A stretch of 64,000 bases of DNA. It comes from Glycomyces lechevalierae (GTDB lineage: Bacteria; Actinomycetota; Actinomycetes; Mycobacteriales; Micromonosporaceae). Below are positions 52,783 to 61,843 of the stretch, in pieces. The DNA is taken from NCBI RefSeq assembly GCF_027622945.1, contig NZ_JAPZVQ010000002.1, positions 77,840 to 141,839 of the forward strand, in the 5' to 3' direction. The first letter of the stretch is position 1. Each line of letters begins with the position of its first letter. Both the position numbers and the translations under genes were made by a program. Under the pieces are notes generated by a model that saw only the letters and a program-made list of their open reading frames with translations, did no database searches and had not been told where the DNA came from.

Positions 52783-54344
52783 TCACCGGAGCCAGCGGTC
52801 GAACCAGTCCCGCGTCCGGTGGAGCAGGTCCAACTGGTGTCCGCGTTCGCGGAGTGAGTGGCCTTCCCCCGGGTAGACGACGAACTCGTGCTCGACGCCG
52901 AACCGGCGAAGCGCCCGATGGAAGTACTCCGCTTGGGACAGCGGAACGTTGGTGTCGTCCTCCCCATGGACGATCAGCACCGGCGTCCGGATCTTCGCGG
53001 CGTGGGAGACCGGGCTCAGCCGATCGTGCGGATGCGGCCCCTCGCCCTCCCATCCGACGCTGCCGCCACGGGCGGCCTCGAACGGACCGAATTCACCGGT
53101 CGCCGCCAGCATGCCCCAGTCGCTGATCCCGGCGCCCATCAGCGAGGCCTTGAACCGCTCGGTCTGCCCCACGGCCCACGCGGCCATGAAGCCGCCGTGG
53201 CTCCAGCCCCCGATGCCGAGCCGATCGGGATCGGCTACACCTTCAGCGACCAGCAGGTCGATGCCGGTCTCGATGTCGTCCCATTCCTCCAGGCTCAGGC
53301 CATCGCTCGCCTTGTAGGCCAAGCGTTCCTGCAAACCCCAGGGAATGCCGCTGAGCTCACGCCCCAGATCGGTGATCGCGGTCAGGGGAGCGGTCGACGA
53401 TCCGCAGTGGACTTCCTTGGGCTGGCGGGCCGTGCTCGCGATCATGGCGACGAGCTCACCGCGCACCGCCAAGGATTCGGCGTGGCCTGCCACAGTGAGG
53501 ATGTCGTCGGCGCCGAGCCGGCGGACGCTGGTGTCGAGGCCCTCGGCGACCAGTACCCATGGGGCACCGGAGGGGGCCTGGACGAGTTCGATCGGGCAGG
53601 CGTCCATGTCGGCCGTCAGGTTGCGATGCTCGCCCGACTCCACCGTCACATCGAAGACCGCGAGGCCGCCGGCCAGCTCGGGGTATTCGAGATACGCGAC
53701 ATGCCAGCCGTCGTCGCCCTGCCACCAGACCGGGGGCGACGCCTCGATCCCGGCTCGGCCGAGATCGCGGACGGCTCCGGTTTCGACATCCATCAAGGAG
53801 AGCCGCGGTTCGAGCGCTCCGGGATCCAACTCGGGCGACGGCCATGTGATGACCGCAAGGGGCCCGCCGTCCGGCCGCTGCGCGACCGCGACGGCGTGCT
53901 CCTCCCCCAGGGTCCTGATCCGGTCGGTCTCGAGATCGAGCACCCGCAGCCGCGTCGGGCGCAAGCTCTCGCTCCACACCCGGACACCCTCGCCCTCCAG
54001 TTCGTCCTCGGCGAGGAAGAGGACCGAGTCCGAAAGCGGGAGAAAGCTCGAGATCGTCGCGCCCCAGGCGACCAGCACTTCCGGCTCGCCGTCGGCGAAC
54101 CGGCACAACCGGCCGTCGCGCAGGAAGTAGAGCGTCCATCGGGCGACCAGCGTGGTGAAGTGCCCTCGGTCAACTTTCGAGACGGAGCACTCCCGTCGGC
54201 ACCCGCGAGCCAGATCTCGCTGACTCCCCTCGCGACCGTCGTGACCGCGTACGCGACCCAGCGGCCGTCTGGAGACAGTGCGAGCGCCGAGGGAACGAGC
54301 TGGTCGACCACAAGTTCGGCTGTCAGCATGCCCTCATCATTCAC
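52783..54344 (-). pseudogene. S9 family prolyl-oligopeptidase-like peptidase, frameshifted
   Basis: Two frames join into one protein of about 520 residues. The N-terminal part (MLTAELVVDQLVPSALALSPDGRWVAYAV ... PRWSPDG) is read from 54344; near 54130-54134 one base is missing, and the remainder (LYFLRDGRLCRF onward) continues in the next frame to 52783. The propeller part is followed by an alpha/beta-hydrolase with Ser in GGWSHGGFM, Asp in HGEDDTNVP and His in GEGHSLRE. It is therefore a damaged gene or an assembly error; all catalytic residues are otherwise kept. ATG at 54344 or 54329. Confidence 0.8.
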
Positions 54345-54536
54345 GCTGACAGTACGTGATCGCTTGCCAGGCAGGACCAGGTGAAGCTTCCAAACCGGTA
54401 ACAGCAGTACCCCCTTCTACCTGCGGATTCCACTGACATGACGCGGTTTCGCGGCTAGCCTCCGATACGGACGCCCACGTTCTCGTGGGCGAAGGTTCGA
54501 GCCGCAGACCGCCCGGCCCCTGGAAGGAGCGCCGTC

Positions 54537-54790
54537 ATGTCCCAGGAGCCGGCCCGTGCACAGCAGCTCATGGGCGAAGTCGCCCCGGAACTGGTGGAAC
54601 CGACCGACGAAGTCCTGTTCAGCGACGCCTGGAAACGGCCCGGCCTCTCATCGCGCGACCGGAGCCTGATCACCGTCGCCGTCCTCGTGGCGCTCCACCG
54701 GGGCGCCAGGCCGAAGGCGCACCGCACATCGAGACCTACTCGATCGACGATCACGTCGACGCCGCGGTCGGCAAGCCCGCCTTCTACTAG
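54537..54790 (+). pseudogene. Truncated carboxymuconolactone-decarboxylase-like gene
   Basis: The first ~60 residues (FSDAWKRPGLSSRDRSLITVAVLVALHRG) match the start of a CMD/AhpD-fold protein, but the catalytic Cys region is missing. The reading frame then runs into Arg/Thr-rich nonsense, while another frame continues GAPHIETYSIDDHVDAAVGKPAFY to a stop at 54790. An internal deletion with frame change is the simplest reading. It lies 15 bases before the aldo/keto reductase gene, a common neighbour of CMD genes. Confidence 0.6.
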
Positions 54791-54805
54791 AGAGAGAAGC
54801 ACACC

Positions 54806-55690
54806 ATGAGCGACGAAGCGATCAAGCTGAACAACGGCGTGACCATGCCCGCATTGGGATTCGGGGTCTTCCAGACGCCTCCGGACGTCACCGCCGCGTC
54901 CGTGGAGGAGGCCTTGCGCGTCGGCTACCGCCTGATCGACACCGCCGCCGCGTACGGCAACGAACGCGAAGTGGGCCAGGCACTCCGCGCCTCCGGCCTG
55001 CCCCGCGACGAGGTGTTCATCGAGACCAAGGTGTGGATCTCCGACTACGGCTACGACCAGACCCTGCACGCCTTCGACAAGAGCGCCGGGAAACTCGGCG
55101 TCGACCAGATCGACCTGCTCATCCTGCACCAGCCGCTGCCGACCGCGTTCGCCCGCACCATCGACGCCTACCGGGCACTGGAGACCCTGCTCGCCGACGG
55201 CAAGGTCCGCGCGATCGGCGTCTCGAACTTCATGCCCGACCACCTCGCCCGGCTCCTGGAACGCGCGACCGTGGTCCCCACGGTCAACCAGGTCGAAGTC
55301 CACCCGTACTTCTCCCAGCCCGAGGTCCAGAAAGCCGATGCGGCCCAGAGCATCCTGACCCAGGCCTGGTCGCCGATCGGCGGCATCACCTCCTACCGCG
55401 ACACCGGGACCGGCAGCACCTTCGACGACCCGGCCATCACCGCGATCGCCGCCCAGGTCGGGAAGACCCCGGCCCAAGTCATGCTCCGCTGGCACCTCCA
55501 AGCGGGCCGCTCGGCCATCCCGAAATCGGTGACCCCGAAGCGGATCGCCGAGAACTTCGACGTCTTCGACTTCGAGCTCGCCGACACCCAGATGCAGACC
55601 ATCGACGGCCTCGACACCGGCGTCCGCGGCGGCCCCGAGCCCGAAGCGATCACCCTCGAGACCTTCGGACGCGACATCCCCGAAGCCTGA
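54806..55690 (+). CDS. Aldo/keto reductase
   Basis: A 294-residue NADPH-dependent reductase of the 2,5-diketo-gluconate-reductase-like group. The catalytic tetrad is D45, Y50 (DTAAAYGNE), K75 (IETKVW) and H108 (LILHQP); cofactor motifs PKSVTPKRIAEN and GVSNFMPDHL are present. The ATG has AGAGAG upstream. The substrate is not defined. Probably transcribed with the decayed CMD gene. Confidence 0.9.
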   Translation: MSDEAIKLNNGVTMPALGFGVFQTPPDVTAASVEEALRVGYRLIDTAAAYGNEREVGQALRASGLPRDEVFIETKVWISDYGYDQTLHAFDKSAGKLGVDQIDLLILHQPLPTAFARTIDAYRALETLLADGKVRAIGVSNFMPDHLARLLERATVVPTVNQVEVHPYFSQPEVQKADAAQSILTQAWSPIGGITSYRDTGTGSTFDDPAITAIAAQVGKTPAQVMLRWHLQAGRSAIPKSVTPKRIAENFDVFDFELADTQMQTIDGLDTGVRGGPEPEAITLETFGRDIPEA

Positions 55691-55824
55691 CGGCGAAACG
55701 CGAAGGTTGAATGGGCCCAGCCCGACGATCTCCGGACCGGGCCCGCCCAATACTCGGCCGGCCTGGAAGCAACGCCTGCTTCGGCGACGACCGCATCGAA
55801 CCCGCTTCGGCCGCTGGGATTCGA

Positions 55825-57057
55825 TCAGTCTTCGACGTGCGCGTCCAGGAAGGCCGTGACCGCTGGCCGCAGGACCTGCGAGCCCCATCCGCCCCACTGG
55901 CCGGTGAAGCCGTGGTGGGTCCAGGGCAGGTCCAGTTGAGTGACCGGGACCCCGGCGGACTCCAGTGCATCCGCAAGGGCGGCGCCTTGCGTGGTTGCAA
56001 CCAGGCGGTCGGCTTCGCCCTGCACGATCATGGTCGGGGGCAGGCCCTCGGTGACATGGTTGATCGGCGAGGCTGCTTCGTAGCGCTCGGTCTCGGCCTC
56101 AAGGGTTCCGCCCAGGTAGTCGACGAGGTATCCCTCGGCGCTGGCGGGCATGTCGGAGTCGGCGAGGTTGGTGAGGTCGGTCGGGGCGTACCAGCTCAGG
56201 ACTGAGGCGACCGGGGCTTCTTCGGTCTCGCAGGAGGGCGGGAATTGCTCGTCGCCGACGGTGTAGGCGGCCATCATGGCGAGTTGGCCGCCAGCCGAGT
56301 CGCCCGCGACGGAGACGTTGGACGGGTCGACGCCGAACTCCGCGGCGTTGGTGCGGATCCAGCCCAGGGCGCACTTGACGTCGCCGACGGCGTCCTGCCA
56401 ACGCGGCGGGGAGGCGAGTCGGTAGTCGATCGAGAAGACCGCGAAGCCCTGGTCGGCCAACCACTGCTGTGCGGGGGCGCTCTCGTCGCGGGTGCCGCCG
56501 GACCAGCCGCCGCCGTGGATGTAGGTGATCGCGGGCACTGTCGCGGCGGACTGCTCCGGCAGGTATACGTCGACCTCGAGCGCCTCGTCCTCGATGACTG
56601 CGTAGGTCTCGGTGCGGTCGGGGGTGACCGTGTCGGGAGTGGCGAAGTACTCGGCCCAAGAGAGTTCGATGCCCTGGTCGTCGGCTGCGGCGGAGGCGGC
56701 GGCGTAGGGGACGGCGATCATGAGGATCGCGAGCAGTCCGGCGAGCGCGCCCGCCGCCAAGAGCGCGCGCCGCTTGGCACGCCAGGCGAGGACGGCGGTG
56801 GCGATCGCGACGGCGCCGAACAGGATGAGCGGGAGCGTCATCCACGGCACCAGCATGGCGACGACGCTGACGGTGTCCTCGGCGGGGCCCAGCGGGACCG
56901 GGGCGCCGAAGAAGGCCAAGCCCATCAGGACGGTGAGTGCGCAGACTGTCCAGGCTGCGGCGCGCCCGAGTTTGGCGAGGATGCGTCGGGGGAGTGACTG
57001 CTGTTGCGGGGCAGGGGTTTCGGTGTGTGGGGCGTGGGTGTCGAGGGTGGCGTTCAA
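55825..57057 (-). CDS. Membrane-anchored alpha/beta hydrolase (HSL/BD-FAE-like)
   Basis: About 410 residues. Three or four N-terminal membrane segments (~30-125) precede an extracytoplasmic or surface esterase domain: oxyanion motif YIHGGGWSGG, nucleophile GDSAGGQ, Asp in IVQGEADRLV and His in WTHHGFTGQ. It resembles hormone-sensitive-lipase-type esterases and acetylxylan/feruloyl esterases. ATG at 57072 contains the AAGGAG sequence itself; TTG at 57057 sits six bases after AAGGAG, so it is preferred. Controlled by the TetR gene upstream through a perfect operator. Confidence 0.82.
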   Translation of the reverse strand: MNATLDTHAPHTETPAPQQQSLPRRILAKLGRAAAWTVCALTVLMGLAFFGAPVPLGPAEDTVSVVAMLVPWMTLPLILFGAVAIATAVLAWRAKRRALLAAGALAGLLAILMIAVPYAAASAAADDQGIELSWAEYFATPDTVTPDRTETYAVIEDEALEVDVYLPEQSAATVPAITYIHGGGWSGGTRDESAPAQQWLADQGFAVFSIDYRLASPPRWQDAVGDVKCALGWIRTNAAEFGVDPSNVSVAGDSAGGQLAMMAAYTVGDEQFPPSCETEEAPVASVLSWYAPTDLTNLADSDMPASAEGYLVDYLGGTLEAETERYEAASPINHVTEGLPPTMIVQGEADRLVATTQGAALADALESAGVPVTQLDLPWTHHGFTGQWGGWGSQVLRPAVTAFLDAHVED

Positions 57058-57080
57058 GGAAGTCTCCTTCATAGATGCGC

Positions 57081-57107
57081 ACAGTGTTCGCGTCTTGCGA
57101 ACACTGT
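57081..57107. promoter_or_regulatory. 27-bp perfect TetR operator
   Basis: ACAGTGTTCGC-GTCTT-GCGAACACTGT: 11-bp perfect arms, 5-bp spacer, between tetR and the hydrolase gene, directly in front of the hydrolase start. Confidence 0.85.
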
Positions 57108-57184
57108 ACCCATCGATCGAGACCGACCGCAACCCGCCCCGGTTTCCGTGCGGCCCGAAAGCGTCAGCGGATGAGGAGGGGAAG

Positions 57185-57895
57185 CTATGCCTTGCGGCGC
57201 AACCGGGTGTCAAGGCCGTCGAGGACCACCTCGAGCCCGAAGGTGAAACTGTCGTCCCGATAGCGGGCGGCATCGTTGTGCTCGCGCGCCGCAGGCGTCT
57301 GCGTCAGGTGCTCCCGCACTTCTTGAAGGCCTTCGATCAATTCCTGCTCAGTCTTGCCGCTGCGCGCGACGAGTGACAGCCAGGCGGTCTCGCTGGTGAC
57401 GGTACCGATCACGTAGGCCATCACCGTGTTGATCGCCAGGTCGGCTTCGCCCGGTTCGAAACCGGCCGCAGTGAGAAGGCCGAGCATCCGCTCGGAGGCG
57501 CGCGAGAGGTTCGGTCCGAGATAGGCCAGGCCCACCTGGCCCAGGACCCCGGCGACCCACGGGTGGCGCAGGACCATCGCCCGCAGGCTGCGGGCCGCCG
57601 CCGTCACGCCGTCGCGCCACTCGTCGCGGCCGGCCGGGTCGGGCACCTCGACCTCGGCGTACACCTCGTCGACGACCAACTCGATGAGTTCATCCTTGTT
57701 GGCCACATGCCGGTACAGCGAGGTGGCTCCCGCGTCGAGGCGCTTACCGAGGGAACGCATGCTCAGCGCGTCCAGACCCTCATCGTCGAGCAGTCGCCGC
57801 GCCGCGGCCACGATACGGTCCCGACTGAGCCCCTGCGGGTCTCGGCGTGCGGCCTCGCGGGCCCACACCGACGGGATCGACGGCTCTGCTGACAT
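57185..57895 (-). CDS. TetR-family repressor of the hydrolase gene
   Basis: 236 residues. The helix-turn-helix is in ALSMRSLGKRLDAGATSLYRHVANKDEL, the pattern of the subfamily close to true TetR (TetR_C_1); the C-terminal domain contains LRHPWVAGVLGQVGLAYLGPNLSRASERML. ATG at 57895. Its gene reads into the hydrolase gene across the perfect palindrome, so both are probably autoregulated together; the ligand is unknown. Confidence 0.88.
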   Translation of the reverse strand: MSAEPSIPSVWAREAARRDPQGLSRDRIVAAARRLLDDEGLDALSMRSLGKRLDAGATSLYRHVANKDELIELVVDEVYAEVEVPDPAGRDEWRDGVTAAARSLRAMVLRHPWVAGVLGQVGLAYLGPNLSRASERMLGLLTAAGFEPGEADLAINTVMAYVIGTVTSETAWLSLVARSGKTEQELIEGLQEVREHLTQTPAAREHNDAARYRDDSFTFGLEVVLDGLDTRLRRKA

Positions 57896-58134
57896 TGCGG
57901 ACCTCCTACAGGCTCGAGAAACCCTAGCGCACACCGTGCGCACAAGACCCTGTCCACCTCCACATGCCACCCTTGCCGACCAACGATCTCCACGCAGAGT
58001 TGAGAGCTCGCCGCAGAAGGAGACGGCCCGAGCCCTGGACCGGGCTCGAGCTCTGGCTCTCATACGCCGAATACACGAACGTGGCTGCTCCCCGCTCATG
58101 CGCCACCGCCTCCACAGCCAGGCATGGAGAGGAC

Positions 58135-58158
58135 GGCCTTCAACCGAAGGCCCTTTTT
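58135..58158 (+). terminator. Intrinsic terminator pointing rightward
   Basis: GGCCTTC-AACC-GAAGGCC followed by CTTTTTCC on the + strand. Both flanking genes are on the minus strand, so it would end an unseen + strand transcript, or act as the hairpin after the histidine kinase gene (stop at 58193). The rest of 57896-58192 shows no gene. Confidence 0.6.
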
Positions 58159-58192
58159 CCTTGCCCAGCAACGTCTTTCGTGGGTATCGCGC

Positions 58193-59332
58193 TCAGCTCA
58201 TCGCCTTCAGCGGGACGCGCAGCGCGACCCTCCAGCCTGCTGAGTTCGTCGGCCCTGCTTCGAATGTTCCTCCGAGTAGCTCGGCGCGCTGTTTGAGGCC
58301 GATCAGTCCGTGCTTCGCGCTCGGCAGCGGCATCACCGGTCGATTCGGCGCCGCGTTGATCACCTCGGCCAGTACGGCGCCGTCGTCTTGGGCGACTTGG
58401 ACGCGGACCGAGGCGCCGGGGGCGTGTTTGCGGGCGTTCGTCAGCGCTTCCTGCACGGTGCGGTAGATCGCCCGCTGCAGCGGGGGGCTGAGCTCGGGCA
58501 GCGGGCCCGTCTCGAGGCGCGCCTGCAAGCCGGCGTTGTCGACGAGTTCGCCGAGTTGGTCGAGGGTGGGCTGGGGTGCGAGTCCGTTGCCCGCGCCGCC
58601 TCCGGCGCGCAGCACGCTCACCATGTACCGCAACTCGTCCAGCGTGCGCGCCGCGAGCGTGCGGATCGTGTCGGCCGCTTCCTTCGCGACCGATTCCTGG
58701 GTGCTCACCTGGAGCGCTCCGGCCCGCACCGCGATCAGGCTCACCTGGTGGGAGACGACATCGTGCATTTCGCGGGCCAGGTGGGCGCGCTCCTGCGCCA
58801 GCACCTTCTGGGTCGCCAGCGCCTGCTCGTGTTCGCGGACCTCGCTGATCTCCTCCAGGCGTCGGCTCAGTTCCTGCTTGGTCTGGAGCAGCTGCCCTAG
58901 AAACACTGCCGCGCCCGCAGGTGCCAGCGAGTACACGCCCCACACCGGCCAGGCCGATTCGGCCAGGATGTCGCCGCCGCCCCACCATGGGGCGATGGTC
59001 AAGCCCGCGTAGACCAGGGCGCATCCGCTCAGCAGCCACCGGTTCCGGGTCGCGCACGCGACCGTGAACAGCGCGATGAGCGACGCCGCCGACTGGCCCA
59101 TGAGCAGCGGCATCGGGAGCGTGGCGATGAAGACCGCCAACGGGAACCGGCGGCGCACGGCCAGCGCGATCACCCCGGCCACGAGCACGATGTCGTCCCA
59201 CCAGTTCCCTGGCATGTGATTGAACGCCAGGTCGGCCCCGGCGACGGCGATGAGGGTGGCGTCGAGGAGGACTGCGGGCCAGCGTGAGCCCGAGTGCCAC
59301 CAGGCCGTGATGCGGGCCATGAGCGAGGTCAT
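58193..59332 (-). CDS. NarL-type sensor histidine kinase
   Basis: 379 residues: four to six membrane segments (~20-150), a short coiled coil (LLQTKQELSRRLEEISEVREHEQ), the HisKA_3 box with H190 in LAREMHDVVSHQVSL and an ATPase domain with N-box RTVQEALTNARKHAPG and G-box KHGLIGLKQRAELLGG. It has no large extracellular domain, so it probably senses membrane stress or a lipophilic signal. The start overlaps the response-regulator stop by ATGA. Confidence 0.92.
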   Translation of the reverse strand: MTSLMARITAWWHSGSRWPAVLLDATLIAVAGADLAFNHMPGNWWDDIVLVAGVIALAVRRRFPLAVFIATLPMPLLMGQSAASLIALFTVACATRNRWLLSGCALVYAGLTIAPWWGGGDILAESAWPVWGVYSLAPAGAAVFLGQLLQTKQELSRRLEEISEVREHEQALATQKVLAQERAHLAREMHDVVSHQVSLIAVRAGALQVSTQESVAKEAADTIRTLAARTLDELRYMVSVLRAGGGAGNGLAPQPTLDQLGELVDNAGLQARLETGPLPELSPPLQRAIYRTVQEALTNARKHAPGASVRVQVAQDDGAVLAEVINAAPNRPVMPLPSAKHGLIGLKQRAELLGGTFEAGPTNSAGWRVALRVPLKAMS

Positions 59333-60015
59333 CGCTGCTCGACGGTGTTGTACTCGGCGCTGCCGGGAACGGCGCTGAGCAGGCCCGCGCGTTCGGCCAG
59401 GAGCGCGGCTTGGACCCGGTTGGCGACCTTGAGTTTGGCGAGGATCGTCGAGACGTGGTCTTTGACGGTGCCGACGCCGAGGTAGAGGCGGGCGGCGATG
59501 TCGGTGTTGGACAGTCCGTCGGCGAGGTGGACGAGGACGGCCCGTTCCCGGTCGGTCAGGGTGTCGATGAGGACGGTGTCGGCGGGCTGGCCGCGGGTCG
59601 ACGCGAGGTAGCCGTCGACGACGGTGGAGGTGACTTTCGGGGAGAGGACCACGCCGTGGGCGGCGAGGGTGCGCACTTGCAGGGCCAGGTGGTCGGGGGC
59701 GGTGTCTTTGAGCAGGAACCCGGCCGCGCCTCGGTGGAGGGCGGCGGCGACGTACTCGTCGTTGTCGAAGGTGGTGAGCATGGCGACCACCGGCGGCGAC
59801 GGCTTCGAGAGGATGCGGTCGAGCACGGTCAGCCCGTCCACATCGGGCATACGGATGTCGAGCAGCACGATGTCGGGGTGCAGCCGTTCGGCCTCGGTGA
59901 CCGCGCGGGCGCCGGTGACCGCGCCGACGACCTCGATGTCCGGTGCGGCGTTGAGGATGAGTTCGATGCCGCTGCGGATCAGCGCCTCGTCGTCGACGAT
60001 CAGAACCCGGATCAC
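59329..60015 (-). CDS. NarL/LuxR-family response regulator
   Basis: 228 residues: receiver domain with IRVLIVDDEALIRSG, phospho-acceptor D53 in DIVLLDIRMPDVDG and K in GFLLKDTAPD; C-terminal LuxR helix-turn-helix (LTDRERAVLVHLADGLSNTDIAARLYLGVGTVKDHV). GTG at 60015 has GAGGAG upstream. Forms an operon with the kinase; the divergent membrane protein is a possible target. Confidence 0.93.
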   Translation of the reverse strand: MIRVLIVDDEALIRSGIELILNAAPDIEVVGAVTGARAVTEAERLHPDIVLLDIRMPDVDGLTVLDRILSKPSPPVVAMLTTFDNDEYVAAALHRGAAGFLLKDTAPDHLALQVRTLAAHGVVLSPKVTSTVVDGYLASTRGQPADTVLIDTLTDRERAVLVHLADGLSNTDIAARLYLGVGTVKDHVSTILAKLKVANRVQAALLAERAGLLSAVPGSAEYNTVEQR

Positions 60016-60243
60016 GGCCGCTCCTCCATTGTCGTTTCCACGGATCGATTCGTAGCATGGCCGGGCCTCGTCGCGCCTGCGTCGCGGCCGTTCCGCGGCG
60101 TTTTCCGCCGGTCGGCGGGGGGAACTTCGGTCGGTCGGCGGGCGAGCGATCCCTGCTAGGAGGGATCGGTTCCCGCCGTCTGCCGCAGCGCGGCAGACCT
60201 TCGCCGGATGGGGAGTGCGCCCGCGCCGCCGCAAGCTGAATCC

Positions 60244-61500
60244 ATGACTGACACCGACACTGTGCAGAGCGAGCGGACGCTGCGACTGGTCCGCACCGAC
60301 CGCGAGCGGCCGCCCGAACCGCAACCGCAGCGAGGCGGCGCCCTCGGTCGCGTACTCGGGCTCGATCTGGCCCGAGCGCTGGCCGTGTTCGGCATGTACA
60401 TCGTGCACGTCGGGCCGATGCTCTCGACCACGAGCGGCGTCGGCAGCTGGGTCCGGTACATGGCCGACGGGCACTCGTCGGTCCTGTTCGCGACCCTCGC
60501 GGGTTTCTCGCTGATGCTCATCGCGGGCCGCAGCGAACCGAAGACCGGCCTGGCCGGGCGGAAGGCCAAGGCGCGCATCGCCATCCGCGCGATCGTCCTG
60601 CTCGCCTTCGGCACGCTCTTGGCGAAGTTCTACGGCGACGTCATCATCATCGGCTTCTACGGGGCCTACTTCCTCATCGCGATGCTGTTCCTCAAGCTGA
60701 GCGGGAAGGCACTCGCGATCACCGCGGCCGCGCTCGCGGTCGTCGGGCCACAGCTGGCGTTCCTCATGCGCCCGTTGCTGAGCGGATCCGTCCAGCAGGC
60801 CGTGGACGCGTACGACCCGCTGGAGAAGCTCAGCGGCGTCGGCGTGATCGACCTGCTGTTCACCGGCTTCTACCCGACGATCCCGTGGATCGCGTTCGTG
60901 GTCGCCGGTATGGCCCTGGGACGCGTCGACCTGTCCGCCCCCGCCAACCAGCGGCGCCTCGCCGCCCTCGGCGCCGGGCTCACGGCGGTCGCCTACGGCC
61001 TGTCGCTGCTGCTGGCCGGCAAGGGCGCGCTGCGGAGCATGGCCGAGGGCGGGTCGTCCGGCTCGGGGTCCTGGTCGGGCTCGGGCTCGTCCAAACCGCC
61101 GATGGACAGCGGGTCGTTCGAGTACCAGCCGTCGGTCCGCGAACTGTTCGTCGCCGGGCCGCACAGCGGGACCACGTTCGACATCGTCGGCAGCGTCGGC
61201 ATCGCGATCCTGGTGATCGTGGGCGCTACGTTCCTGATGGACCGCCTGCCGCGCCTGCGCCGCCTGATGACGCCGATCGTCGCGGTCGGCACGATGTCCC
61301 TGACGGCCTATGTCGGCCACTTCGTGGTCATGTCCTCGTTCTCCCTGCCGGGAGGCGGCGTCCGCGGTTCCTGGATCCCGGTGCTCACGCTCATCACCGG
61401 AGCGATCGTCTTCGCCGCGATCTGGTCGCACTTCTTCAAACGCGGCCCACTCGAGTACCTGCTCAACCTCGCCACCAAGCCGGCGAAGTACCTCAAGTAG
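60244..61500 (+). CDS. Acyltransferase-like/DUF418-type membrane protein
   Basis: 418 residues with about ten membrane segments. The first, LGLDLARALAVFGMYIVHVGPM, and the HSSVLFATLAGFSLMLIAGR loop resemble the heparan-alpha-glucosaminide acetyltransferase-like (DUF1624) and DUF418 families; MSLTAYVGHFVVMSS near the end fits as well. A Gly/Ser-rich loop (~265-285) is extracellular or cytoplasmic filler. A role in acylating envelope sugars is possible. Divergent from the two-component operon. ATG at 60244 starts the longest well-conserved region; the ribosome binding site is weak. Confidence 0.75.
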   Translation: MTDTDTVQSERTLRLVRTDRERPPEPQPQRGGALGRVLGLDLARALAVFGMYIVHVGPMLSTTSGVGSWVRYMADGHSSVLFATLAGFSLMLIAGRSEPKTGLAGRKAKARIAIRAIVLLAFGTLLAKFYGDVIIIGFYGAYFLIAMLFLKLSGKALAITAAALAVVGPQLAFLMRPLLSGSVQQAVDAYDPLEKLSGVGVIDLLFTGFYPTIPWIAFVVAGMALGRVDLSAPANQRRLAALGAGLTAVAYGLSLLLAGKGALRSMAEGGSSGSGSWSGSGSSKPPMDSGSFEYQPSVRELFVAGPHSGTTFDIVGSVGIAILVIVGATFLMDRLPRLRRLMTPIVAVGTMSLTAYVGHFVVMSSFSLPGGGVRGSWIPVLTLITGAIVFAAIWSHFFKRGPLEYLLNLATKPAKYLK

Positions 61501-61599
61501 CGAGACGGGTCGCCGAGGCGTTCGGATCTGCGGAAGCGGCACGAACCAGCAGTGGACCGTCCGACTCGACCTCGCTTTGTCAAAATAAGGAACTAACTA

Positions 61600-61640
61600 T
61601 CGCTCACGGGCACCGCAGCGAAGGCGGCGCCCGTGAGCGA
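61600..61640 (+). terminator. Terminator after the DUF418-type gene
   Basis: Perfect 12-bp arms TCGCTCACGGGC / GCCCGTGAGCGA, 17-nt loop, ~100 bases past the stop. It also insulates the glucanase promoter. Confidence 0.6.
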
Positions 61641-61700
61641 AAGTCGTTCTGCGCCAGACAACGTCCCGAATGTCGATTAGGTGATCCCCGCATAGGCGCC

Positions 61701-61712
61701 GATACCGTTTGC
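61701..61712. promoter_or_regulatory. Weak copy of the GATAC-CG operator motif
   Basis: GATAC-CG-TTTGC, 13 bases upstream of the glucanase -35 box. It shares its left half with the 35463 site; the right half differs. Confidence 0.25.
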
Positions 61713-61725
61713 TTGGTTTCATTAG

Positions 61726-61755
61726 TTGACAAAGTAGAACGCGTCTGCGTACCGT
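61726..61755 (+). promoter_or_regulatory. Promoter of the GH5 glucanase gene
   Basis: TTGACA (61726-61731), 18-bp spacer, TACCGT (61750-61755), ~85-nt leader. Same -10 and spacer length as the ABC operon promoter at 35441. Confidence 0.7.
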
Positions 61756-61843
61756 ACTCCGTAGCGGTCCAGGAATCTACATACTTCGATGCCTCCGGCC
61801 CCCGGCCGCATCTCTGCATTCCCCTTCCGGCAAGGAGTCCTGA

